The position numbers were made by a program, and so were the translations under genes. DNA of 64,000 bases, from NCBI GenBank assembly GCA_964519835.1, contig CAZFLD010000016.1:1-64000 (forward strand), written 5' to 3'. Under the pieces are notes generated by a model. It made no database searches. It was not told the origin of the DNA and was given only the letters and a program-made list of their open reading frames with translations. Shown here one piece after another: positions 44,091 to 51,623 of the stretch; position 1 is the first letter of the stretch, and every line of letters starts with the position of its first letter. The DNA comes from CAZFLD01 sp964519835. GTDB taxonomy: Bacteria > Spirochaetota > Spirochaetia > DSM-27196 > CAZFLD01.

Positions 44091-45652
44091 AAAACACGTT
44101 ACGAGTTCTATGGCTTGGTGGGCTCGTGGTTCTTCTTCTCGCCGCCTGCTCCGAGCTGCTTGGTCCGCGGAACAATCCCCTCGATCCATATGGAGAAAAC
44201 TACCAGGGCTTCGAGACCGTAGAGGCAGTCGATGAGATAGTGGCCGTGCGGCTTGAGGATTCGGCCTACGAGTGGCTACCGGAGATCAGGGCTACCCAGG
44301 TCAACCAGGCCGTTTTATACGAGTTCTTGTTGCAGACCGGCACGGGAACGGAGGTGTGGAGAACACAAGTCGAGTCACACCACACCGCGCTGGGAGAGGC
44401 GCACTTGGACGCCGGTACATACCGCTTCCGAGTACGTGCCCAAGACCCGGACGGGAATTGGGGTGCATGGAGCGACTTTGCGGGCTTCGAGATTGAAGGT
44501 GGTGTATCGGGTTTTGATCCGCCTCACAACAACAACATCGAGGATCCAACCCCGTTGATAAGCTGGAACTCCGTCCCAGGCGCCGACTCCTATCAGATGC
44601 AGATCGCCGGTGATGAAGATGTGTTGCCGGGCGCCGAGGTGCACGAGGTTGACGGAGACACATTTTATGTCGAGGACGCCGTGCGCCCGGGCGATCACCG
44701 GTATTGGCGAGTTCGGGCAAAAGGCGAGGCCGGGTATACGGCGTGGAGCGCCGCCGGCCGTTTTTTCTACGAGCCACCGTGGCACGACCACTACTTCCGC
44801 CTGGTGCAGGTGGTTGATCCCGGCGATTCAGATACCTTTGACCAGGGTTCGACTACCGGCGATGCCGATGAATCGCCGGTTAATACCATAAGCCTCACGC
44901 GTCCCTTTGCCATCGGCGAACACGAGTTTACTAACGGGCAAGCCGTTGCAATCTTGAATGAGGCGATAGACCGGGGACTCGCGACCGCCGACAGTCGTTC
45001 GGTGAAAAACGTCTCCGGAGACCGGCAGGTGGTTCTCGACCTCGAGAACCAGTACCAACGCATCGCGTGGAACGGCTCCGACCTCTACATAAATCCTTCC
45101 GGCTACGATAGTCATCCCGTTTACGCAGTAACGTGGTATGGGGCAATGGCGATCGCTCATTTCTTAAACGAGATGGAGGAGTGGGAGCAGACGGTCGACC
45201 TCTCGGATTGGTCCGTCGATTTTGATGCCCACGGCTATCGGCTCCCGACGGAAGCCGAGTGGGAGTACGCGGCTCGCGGCGGTAGCGAATCAATCGAGTA
45301 CACGTACTCCGGCTCCAACATCCTCGGCACCGTCGGATACTACGATGAAAACTCCGGCTCCAACACGCACCTCGTGGGTCTTAAGGCCGCGAACGAGTTG
45401 GGGATCCACGACATGAGCGGCAACGTCGACGAGTGGGTCTACGATTGGTACAGCAACACCTACTACGCCCGCCTCGACGGCTTCACCGACCCCGAGGGGC
45501 CGTCGAAGGTAGTATCCGATGGCCGTGTCTGGCGTGGCGGAGCGTGGGGCCGCGACTCATACATGTGCCGCGTGAGCTATCGAGCGTACGCCTCTCCCGA
45601 TCTTTCGGGTAATCTGATCGGATTTCGCATCGCGCTGTCGCCGGGGGAGTAG
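44087..45652 (+). CDS. Lipoprotein with FN3-like modules and formylglycine-enzyme-like fold
   Basis: 521 residues, ATG overlapping the caspase gene stop. Lipobox LLLAAC (Cys ~21). Two FN3-like modules (~55-145 and ~150-235; ISWNSVPGADSYQMQIAGDE, HRYWRVRAKGEAGYTAWSAA), then an SUMF1/FGE-sulfatase domain (~240-521): YGAMAIAHFLNE, HGYRLPTEAEWEYAARGG, LGIHDMSGNVDEWVYDWY, VWRGGAWGRDSYMCRVSYRA, ending GFRIALSPGE. Of the two catalytic Cys of true formylglycine-generating enzymes only the first is kept (SYMC); the second is Arg. It is thus unlikely to mature sulfatases and more likely a binding protein of this fold working with the caspase. Confidence 0.85.
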   Translation: MKNTLRVLWLGGLVVLLLAACSELLGPRNNPLDPYGENYQGFETVEAVDEIVAVRLEDSAYEWLPEIRATQVNQAVLYEFLLQTGTGTEVWRTQVESHHTALGEAHLDAGTYRFRVRAQDPDGNWGAWSDFAGFEIEGGVSGFDPPHNNNIEDPTPLISWNSVPGADSYQMQIAGDEDVLPGAEVHEVDGDTFYVEDAVRPGDHRYWRVRAKGEAGYTAWSAAGRFFYEPPWHDHYFRLVQVVDPGDSDTFDQGSTTGDADESPVNTISLTRPFAIGEHEFTNGQAVAILNEAIDRGLATADSRSVKNVSGDRQVVLDLENQYQRIAWNGSDLYINPSGYDSHPVYAVTWYGAMAIAHFLNEMEEWEQTVDLSDWSVDFDAHGYRLPTEAEWEYAARGGSESIEYTYSGSNILGTVGYYDENSGSNTHLVGLKAANELGIHDMSGNVDEWVYDWYSNTYYARLDGFTDPEGPSKVVSDGRVWRGGAWGRDSYMCRVSYRAYASPDLSGNLIGFRIALSPGE

Positions 45653-45695
45653 GGCACGTTTGCCCGAGCGCTATTGCCGGGCTGCTGAGGGCCCG

Positions 45696-46721
45696 CTACG
45701 CGCTTGGCAGCTCCGGCACGTACACATAGTTCGGGTCTTCGCGCTGTTTCCGGACCACGGGCATAATCGCCTTCCACGCGGCAATAAGGCCCGGGTAGGG
45801 CTCCGGTGTATCGTGCTTTATTTCCTCGTGGAGAGCGGGCAGATTGTAGAAGGGCACGCCGGCGTACATGTGATGCTCGATGTGGTAGTTCATGTTCCAA
45901 TAGAAAAACCGAATCACCGGGTGCATCAGGACCGTGCGCGCGCAGACACGCCAGTCCTTAACATCGCCCTTTAAGCCGATGTGTTGCGGGAGCGCGCATA
46001 GTATTGCGAGCCACGGCGCGATAAACATGCCGATCGTCACCACAAAAATCAGGATCCACGCGCCCGAGGCAACAAACAGAGCAACCAGGCCTGCATGAAC
46101 GAGGAGCGTTAGGCGGGCATAATTAAAGACCCTGCGCCTGGCCCGCCGTTCCTCGGGCGGTATTATCATGTTCTCCCACTTGCTCTTCATGATGCCAAGT
46201 GCGTACTTCACCGTTTCAGCGATCATCGTGTAGATTCCCGGAACACCACCGGCGCCACTTATCGGGGTAATGGTAAAAACAAAAAACCAGTGGTGTGGCA
46301 GGAACTTCTCCGGGAGCACCACCTCGAGGTCCTGACCGGTGTGGCAGGTGTCCCGGTGGTGTTTGAAATGGCTTTCGCGAAACTTGTAAATGTTGTTCCA
46401 GGTGAGGATGCCAAGGACAAAGTACAGAGCCTCTCCAAGCGCCCTTGTTCGAAATACCGTTCGATGAGCAAGCTCGTGGATTCCCGTGAACATGCCAAGG
46501 AAGTTGTAGAAGGTACCGTGCAGATACACGGCCAATATCACTAAGGGCCACGCCAGGTTGTTGAATGCAAAAAACGCAAACCAACCCGTAGCCGCGGAGA
46601 CTACCAGGTGCCCGCCCACATGAAGAAGCGGACGGAGGTCTTCTCGTTTGGTGAGCTGGGCAAGCCTCTCCCGCGGAATAGGCGTGCGATACCAGCGCGA
46701 AGTAGTACTACGGTCTGCCAT
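45696..46721 (-). CDS. Membrane fatty-acid desaturase
   Basis: 341 residues from ATG 46721. Three His boxes of acyl desaturases/hydroxylases: GIHELAHRTVFRTR, HFKHHRDTCHTG and NYHIEHHMYAGVPFYNLP, with four to five membrane segments between. It would introduce double bonds (or hydroxyl groups) into membrane lipids with a di-iron centre and needs an electron donor. The start is fixed by a near-consensus promoter 6 nt upstream of ATG 46721; an upstream in-frame start would lie inside that promoter. Confidence 0.9.
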   Translation of the reverse strand: MADRSTTSRWYRTPIPRERLAQLTKREDLRPLLHVGGHLVVSAATGWFAFFAFNNLAWPLVILAVYLHGTFYNFLGMFTGIHELAHRTVFRTRALGEALYFVLGILTWNNIYKFRESHFKHHRDTCHTGQDLEVVLPEKFLPHHWFFVFTITPISGAGGVPGIYTMIAETVKYALGIMKSKWENMIIPPEERRARRRVFNYARLTLLVHAGLVALFVASGAWILIFVVTIGMFIAPWLAILCALPQHIGLKGDVKDWRVCARTVLMHPVIRFFYWNMNYHIEHHMYAGVPFYNLPALHEEIKHDTPEPYPGLIAAWKAIMPVVRKQREDPNYVYVPELPSA

Positions 46722-46727
46722 TCCAAC

Positions 46728-46756
46728 ATCATAAGGCACCAACGGTATACTGTCAA
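46728..46756 (-). promoter_or_regulatory. Consensus promoter directly abutting the desaturase start
   Basis: Minus strand: TTGACA (46756-46751), exactly 17 bp, TATGAT (46733-46728), then GTTGGA and ATG 46721. The -35 is a perfect consensus, the -10 differs at one base. The predicted transcription start falls on the ATG, so the mRNA should be leaderless. Confidence 0.75.
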
Positions 46757-46802
46757 GCTATCATAGATTTGATCGAAGTTGAGCGCATTTAGCTGAAGAC
46801 GA

Positions 46803-47555
46803 CTAATTATCGAGCTTCGAAAGGATCTCGTCGAGATGGTAGCGAAGACCGTCGAAGCGCTTGGATAGCCCGGCTATATCTCGCTTGAGGGCGGCTACGT
46901 CGCTTTCGAGCTGTTTGATGCGCTCGTCATCGGTCTTTTTTAAGAGAACGGTTCCGCCACGCGCGGGCCCCGGCGCGCCGCCGGCGCCCGTGTGGCCCGG
47001 CCCACCGGCGACCGGGTCACGTCGTTGCTCGGCTGTCCTCGTTTTGTCCGTGAACAGGTGTCTCCATCGTCGGTCTTTTTGACCCGGCCTGCGCTCTAGG
47101 TGCTCCACGAGGGCCGGCGCGCGGCCCTCGGCGAGGGACTCGAGCACCTTCGCTACTTCCGCGGCGGACCCAAAGCGCGACATACGCGACGCCCTGGAAT
47201 TCAGCTCCCCGGCCGTTTGCGGCCCCCGGAGCAAGAGCTCGCAAAGAAGCGCCGTTTGAGAGACGGTTAGCGCAAAGGACTCAGAAAAAACGTGGCGGAT
47301 GCGCTCAGCACGGCCGCCGTCCGTATAAACGGACTCCGCAAGACCCTTGTGCCGAAGGCGTGTGAGCGCCTCGGCGACCTGTTTATCATCGTACTCTACG
47401 ACGGGGTCGCGGTTGCTCCTTTGATTACAAGCCGTTCGAAGGGCGTTTAGGGTAAGCGGGTAGTATTCCGGAGTGGTAAGGCTTTTTTCGATGAGGGATC
47501 CAAGCACTCGTTGCTCCGGGGGATCCAAGGCGGGTCGTTTTTCCAGCGTTTCCAT
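46803..47555 (-). CDS. YceH/DUF480 family protein
   Basis: 250 residues from ATG 47555. DUF480 tandem winged-helix fold: LDPPEQRVLGSLIEKSLTTP, EYYPLTLNALRTACNQRSNR, then DKQVAEALTRLRHKGLAE, ALLCELLLRGPQTAGELNSR. The C-terminal ~60 residues form a predicted coiled coil, after a Gly/Ala-rich linker of low complexity. The function is not established; a DNA-binding or stress role is possible. The promoter sits 6 nt before the ATG. Separate from the desaturase gene by 81 bp. Confidence 0.9.
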   Translation of the reverse strand: METLEKRPALDPPEQRVLGSLIEKSLTTPEYYPLTLNALRTACNQRSNRDPVVEYDDKQVAEALTRLRHKGLAESVYTDGGRAERIRHVFSESFALTVSQTALLCELLLRGPQTAGELNSRASRMSRFGSAAEVAKVLESLAEGRAPALVEHLERRPGQKDRRWRHLFTDKTRTAEQRRDPVAGGPGHTGAGGAPGPARGGTVLLKKTDDERIKQLESDVAALKRDIAGLSKRFDGLRYHLDEILSKLDN

Positions 47556-47561
47556 GGCGAA

Positions 47562-47591
47562 AGTATGCTACTCTCGGGCTTATGCCTGCAA
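47562..47591 (-). promoter_or_regulatory. Leaderless-type promoter of the YceH gene
   Basis: Minus strand: TTGCAG (47591-47586), 18-bp spacer, CATACT (47567-47562), 6 nt, ATG 47555. It overlaps the left end of the sulfatase remnant that runs the other way. Confidence 0.5.
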
Positions 47592-47892
47592 CACACCCTT
47601 CTCGTCCAAGCGTGGTCGTTATTTATATGGACGACACGGGCCACACCGACACCGAGCGGCAGCATCGACACTCCCTATCGCCAAGTGGCACCTCGGCTCC
47701 TTCGACAAACGGTACCATCTCCAGCGCCCCGGGTTTGACGAGGCGCCGAAAACTCTACAACTGTGCCAAACATGTCCCCACCCGTGTTTCCGACATGGTG
47801 CGTGATCTGGAGACATAGTTCGAGTCCGTTGAAGCAGACTTTCAATCGATTCAAGACGAGTGGGTACTACAGGCTCCTACCGGTGGGTGAGG
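47582..47892 (+). pseudogene. Remnant of a third sulfatase
   Basis: The gap 47556-47973 holds pieces of one sulfatase: PSVVVIYMDDTGHTDTE (metal-binding N-terminus) from ATG 47582, then in another frame IAKWHLGSFDKRYHLQRPGF (the GKWHLG motif region), then back in the first frame KLYNCAKHVPTRVSDMVRDL, matching the sulfatase C-terminus, until stops at about 47816 and 47890. The formylglycine site and most of the protein are deleted. Confidence 0.65.
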
Positions 47893-47973
47893 ATTGGGTT
47901 AGTTACGCTATTCCGGACTGTACAACTAGTCAAATCGGGTGTAGCATGGAAAAGTCAAAACAAGGAGTTTGTT

Positions 47974-48480
47974 ATGCTCAGAAACGTCGCGCCCGTATTG
48001 TGCGCATTTGGTGTCCTGCTCGTTCTTATGTCCTGTGGCACAACCGACCCAGACGCTACCACGTCGGAAGACCTAAGCTCATATCAAACCTGGACCAAGG
48101 TCAATGACGAGACCATTACCGGTGACGCCACCGGCACGCTTGGACAGCAGGTCCACGAGGGCGCAGGCGGTTTTCGCGAGGTCTTTGTCAACTCAGTCGG
48201 CGCGCCGGTCTACGCCGGGGAATCCTCCACGCCGTTTCCCGTCGGAACGATCATCGTAAAAGAGTCGTATCCTGAAGCAGACGGCTCAAAAGGCGAGCTT
48301 GCGAACCTAACCGTAATGGTCAAGCGCGAAGCCGGGTACGATAGCTCCAACGGCGACTGGGAGTGGGCCATGCTAGGCCCCGATATGGGCATTCGAACGC
48401 AGGGCAGGCTCGCTTCCTGCTACCAGTGCCACGCCGTCGCCGCGGACACTGACTACAGCTTTCTCGTCGGCGACCTCTAA
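47974..48480 (+). CDS. Cytochrome P460-like c-type lipoprotein
   Basis: 168 residues; ATG 47974 with AAGGAG upstream. Lipobox LMSC (Cys ~21), so membrane-anchored. The mature part matches the cytochrome P460 family: WTKVNDETITGD, GAGGFREVFVNSVG, FPVGTIIVKESYPE, VMVKREAGYDSSNGDWEW and the haem-attachment motif Cys149-x-x-Cys152-His153 (ASCYQCHAVA). P460-type proteins carry a covalently bound c-type haem, sometimes with a Lys cross-link; their function is often unknown. It depends on a cytochrome c maturation system such as the CcsBA fusion at 58.1 kb. Confidence 0.85.
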   Translation: MLRNVAPVLCAFGVLLVLMSCGTTDPDATTSEDLSSYQTWTKVNDETITGDATGTLGQQVHEGAGGFREVFVNSVGAPVYAGESSTPFPVGTIIVKESYPEADGSKGELANLTVMVKREAGYDSSNGDWEWAMLGPDMGIRTQGRLASCYQCHAVAADTDYSFLVGDL

Positions 48481-48493
48481 GATACGTTCCGCC

Positions 48494-48527
48494 GGTGGTC
48501 CGGGGGTTTTTATCTCTCCGGACCACC
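48494..48527 (+). terminator. Hairpin after the cytochrome gene
   Basis: GGTGGTCCGG (48494-48503) pairs with CCGGACCACC (48518-48527), a perfect 10-bp stem around a 14-nt loop holding a T5 run. It starts 13 bp after the stop codon. There is no T-run behind it, so it may act with Rho or protect the 3' end. Confidence 0.6.
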
Positions 48528-49149
48528 TCAGCTGACAATGCCTCTTTCGAACGTCAACAATCACCTCGACGACGTGGGTCCAAAGTCCGAAGGCAGCCTC
48601 AAATAAACGTGCCAGACCATTGTGCCAAACAATTGGAGAAGAAGGCTCGGAAAACTAGGCGGACGATCAGCACAAACCTCAGGCGCGTAACCGGGCACAC
48701 GACCACAAAACAAGCAACCCGGCGGGCCCGTTGGCCGACAACGCGGCGCTTGGCTGACGTGCTGGTGCCAACCCGACAACATCGACTTCTGTTAATTTCC
48801 GACCAACGGTGTTGTTCCGGGAGCGGCCGACCGTGAAAAGCGATCGGCGAAGTCCGTCGCCGTCCAGGCGGCCGGTCGAGCGCGCGCTCAAAGGTCTTTG
48901 CGGCGTCCGTTGGCGCGTACCGTCGCCAAGACAGCCGCCGGAACAACATGAGCGTCTGGAACTCCTTCGGAAACATATACCCAGTATAGACGTAGGCACG
49001 GTTCTTGCATTTTCGTCCCCATAGGATAACGGGCCCACGCGCCCCCTCGCGGGTCCGGAGAGTGTAAGGGTTGGGCGTATCTTGGCGCCGTGTTGCGTCA
49101 AGCCATCAAGAAACACGGTGGTCGAAGCCACCGAGTAAGGAGGAGTCGC
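48528..49149. other. 622-bp stretch without a recognised gene
   Basis: No protein-like frame of convincing composition on either strand; frames are Arg/Pro-rich and interrupted. It may be decayed coding sequence that is no longer recognisable. The last ~20 bp carry the ribosome site (AAGGAGGAG) of the ABC substrate-binding gene. I could not assign a promoter with confidence. Confidence 0.6.
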
Positions 49150-50439
49150 ATGCGACGATTCACAATGATGACAGTAGCTGTCATCGCGTTATTAGGCATT
49201 GTAGCAATGCCCCTGTTTGCCGGAGGAGGTCAGGAGGACAGAGACGACGGCAACGTCGTCAACATCTTTGGCGCGTTTGTAGACACCGACGCGGGGCGTT
49301 TTGAAGAAAGTATGGTGCCGTTCGAGGAAGAAACGGGCATCCAGATCGTGTATGAAGGTTCGGGTGACTTCGAATCGCTTATCTCCGTGCGCGCCCAAGG
49401 CGGCGACCCACCCGACATTGCCGCGTTCCCGCAGCCGGGTCTTATGGAAGACATGACCAATCGCGGTCACGTTCTTGATCTGCGTGGCTGGTTTGACCAG
49501 GGATTTCTCCAGGAACAGTATTCCCAGACCTGGATTGACTACGGAACCGTCGGGAACATGCTGGCGGGTATTTGGTACCGGGCCAGCGTAAAGAGCCTTG
49601 TGTGGTACCCCGTCCCCGAGTTCGAGGAAGCAGGCTATGAGATCCCCGAGACCTGGGATGAGATGATGGCCCTCACTGAGCAAATGGTCGAAGACGGCAC
49701 TGCTCCGTGGAGCATCGGCATCGAGAGCGCCGGAGCAACCGGTTGGGTGGGTACCGACTGGCTCGAAGACATTATGCTTCGCACGCAGCCACCGGAGGTT
49801 TACGACGAGTGGGTTGCCGGGGAGCTGCCTTTTGATTCGCCTGAAGTACGAAATGCCGTCGGCATCATGGGCGAAATTTGGCTAAATCCGGACTACGTCC
49901 TCGGCGGCACGAACTCGATTCTGACAACGCCCTTCGGCGATGCCGTCCACCCACTTCTCGACAACCCACCGTCCGCTTGGTTGCACAGGCAGGCGAGCTT
50001 TATCACCGGTTTTTGGCCTGACGATATGGACGTTGAGATTGGTGAAGATATCGATTATTTCTACCTGCCGCCCATCGAAGAGGAGTATGGACGACCGGTC
50101 CTCGGCGCAGGCGACGTCATGAGCGCCATGGTGGATAACCAGAATATTCGTGATGTCATGCAGTGGCTCGCGGAACCCGAGTCGAAGAGAGCCTGGATCG
50201 AGGCGGGCGGTTTTGTATCGCCTAATCAGACCACGCCGCTGTCTTGGTATCCGGACGAGGCCAGCCGTGGCTACGCGGAGATCTTGAACAATGCGACAAC
50301 CTTTCGGTTCGACGCATCCGATCTTATGCCCGGTCAGGTCGGCGCAGGTTCCTTCTGGGAAGGCGTCGTAGACCTGGTACAGGGTGAAGAGGTTCGAAAC
50401 GTGTTGCAGCGAATCGACGAGACCTGGCCCGGGGAGTAA
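49150..50439 (+). CDS. ABC transporter substrate-binding protein (alpha-glucoside type)
   Basis: 429 residues, ATG 49150 with AAGGAGGAG upstream. Signal peptide ending PLFA, followed by GGGQED; there is no Cys at the cleavage site, so it is probably released to the periplasm by signal peptidase I or held in another way. Family 1 solute-binding fold: VVNIFGAFVDTDAGRFEESM, FEEETGIQIVYEGSGDFES, YEIPETWDEMMALTEQMVED and WLAEPESKRAWIEAGGF. It most resembles AglE-type proteins that bind alpha-glucosides such as trehalose, maltose or sucrose. It is first in an operon with two permeases; the ATPase subunit is not in the window. Confidence 0.88.
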   Translation: MRRFTMMTVAVIALLGIVAMPLFAGGGQEDRDDGNVVNIFGAFVDTDAGRFEESMVPFEEETGIQIVYEGSGDFESLISVRAQGGDPPDIAAFPQPGLMEDMTNRGHVLDLRGWFDQGFLQEQYSQTWIDYGTVGNMLAGIWYRASVKSLVWYPVPEFEEAGYEIPETWDEMMALTEQMVEDGTAPWSIGIESAGATGWVGTDWLEDIMLRTQPPEVYDEWVAGELPFDSPEVRNAVGIMGEIWLNPDYVLGGTNSILTTPFGDAVHPLLDNPPSAWLHRQASFITGFWPDDMDVEIGEDIDYFYLPPIEEEYGRPVLGAGDVMSAMVDNQNIRDVMQWLAEPESKRAWIEAGGFVSPNQTTPLSWYPDEASRGYAEILNNATTFRFDASDLMPGQVGAGSFWEGVVDLVQGEEVRNVLQRIDETWPGE

Positions 50440-50458
50440 CCACGGGTTACGCTCTACC

Positions 50459-50488
50459 GGCGCAAGTCGGCTTGGTCCGGCTTGCGCC
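50459..50488 (+). terminator. Intercistronic hairpin after the binding protein gene
   Basis: GGCGCAAG (50459-50466) pairs with CTTGCGCC (50481-50488), followed by TTTTG. Such hairpins commonly stabilise or limit transcription so that the binding protein is made in excess over the permeases. Confidence 0.65.
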
Positions 50489-50510
50489 TTTTGATATATA
50501 GGGGGCGCTC

Positions 50511-51620
50511 ATGTCCGAGCAAATACGACAGGACAACTTTTTTATCCGTGCCAAAGAATCCAAGGTTGGCCGCATCGTGTTCGCAATCGTCGTGGCGGCG
50601 GTTGTCTTTTTTGCGTTCAGATGGGCCTTTTTGTTCATGCGCGACTCAAACGCTTCTAAGTTTGTTATCGCGGTCATCGCGCTGGCCGTCGGTATTGGAG
50701 GCGTTTGGGCCCTGTATGCAGCCTTAACGAACCTCGTCGAGGTCACGCCTACCCGAGTCCGCGACAGGTTACGGCCGTGGGTGTTTGTCTTGCCCGGGGT
50801 CTTGATACTCGCGACCTACATCGTGTTTCCGGCGGTGCGTACCATCTGGCTCAGTTTCCTCAACCGGACGTCCGAGGAGTTTGTCGGCCTGAGGAACTAT
50901 GCATTTGTCTTCACCGATGCCGACATGCTGATCATCCTCCGGAACACCTTGCTGTGGGTGGTGTTGGTGCCGGCCTTTGCGGTCAGCCTCGGCCTGATTA
51001 TTGCCGTCATGACCGACAAGCTAAAGCCGGTCTGGGAGAAGACGATCAAATCGATGATCTTCCTGCCGATGGCCATCTCGTTTGTCGGCGCGAGTGTCAT
51101 CTGGCGCTTTGTTTACGCCTACCGGCCTCCCGGACAGGCACAGATAGGACTTCTCAATGCCATCGCAACAGGCCTGGGCGGTGACCCCGTTGCCTGGATC
51201 ATCCAGCGCCCTTGGAACAACGCTGCGCTTATTTTTATCATGATCTGGTTGCAGACGGGATTCGCAATGGTCATTCTGTCGGCGGCCGTCAAAGGGGTTC
51301 CAAAAGACCTGAAGGACGCGGCACGTATCGACGGCTGCAACGAGATCCGCGTCTTTTTTAACGTGATTATTCCCTACGTAAAAGGAACCATTCTCACGGT
51401 CACGACGACAATCCTCTTTCTGGTGCTCAAAATCTTCGACATCGTCTGGGTTATGACAAGTGGCGACTTTGATACCGGAATAGTGGCCTCGCGTATGTAC
51501 GAGGAGGCATTTGTATTTAGAAACTTCGGCAGAGGGAGCGCGCTCGCGGTGTTCCTGTTTTTGGTTGTCATACCCGTGATGATTCGAAACGTTCGAAACA
51601 TGCGTGAGCTGAGGAGGTAA
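50511..51620 (+). CDS. ABC sugar permease, AglF-like
   Basis: 369 residues from ATG 50511, with GGGGGCG upstream. Two extra N-terminal membrane segments (residues ~22-75) precede the six-helix permease core, as in AglF/GgtC. The EAA loop is AARIDGCNEIRVFFNVIIPY (~265-285). WIIQRPWNNAALIFIMIWLQ is a typical segment of the alpha-glucoside/glucosylglycerol permease group. It forms a heterodimer with the next gene's product. The gap to the next gene is 3 bp. Confidence 0.9.
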   Translation: MSEQIRQDNFFIRAKESKVGRIVFAIVVAAVVFFAFRWAFLFMRDSNASKFVIAVIALAVGIGGVWALYAALTNLVEVTPTRVRDRLRPWVFVLPGVLILATYIVFPAVRTIWLSFLNRTSEEFVGLRNYAFVFTDADMLIILRNTLLWVVLVPAFAVSLGLIIAVMTDKLKPVWEKTIKSMIFLPMAISFVGASVIWRFVYAYRPPGQAQIGLLNAIATGLGGDPVAWIIQRPWNNAALIFIMIWLQTGFAMVILSAAVKGVPKDLKDAARIDGCNEIRVFFNVIIPYVKGTILTVTTTILFLVLKIFDIVWVMTSGDFDTGIVASRMYEEAFVFRNFGRGSALAVFLFLVVIPVMIRNVRNMRELRR

Positions 51621-51623
51621 GTG

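Noticed and set aside
44087..45652. Variable protein of a diversity-generating retroelement
   Set aside because: The C-type-lectin-like fold fits, but there is no reverse transcriptase, accessory gene or template repeat in the window.
44087..45652. Formylglycine-generating enzyme for the two sulfatases
   Set aside because: One catalytic Cys is missing and the protein is exported, while the sulfatases lack signal peptides.
48528..49149. Minus-strand frame of about 125 codons
   Set aside because: Arg/Pro/Ser-rich composition with no motif and no ribosome site; probably decayed sequence.
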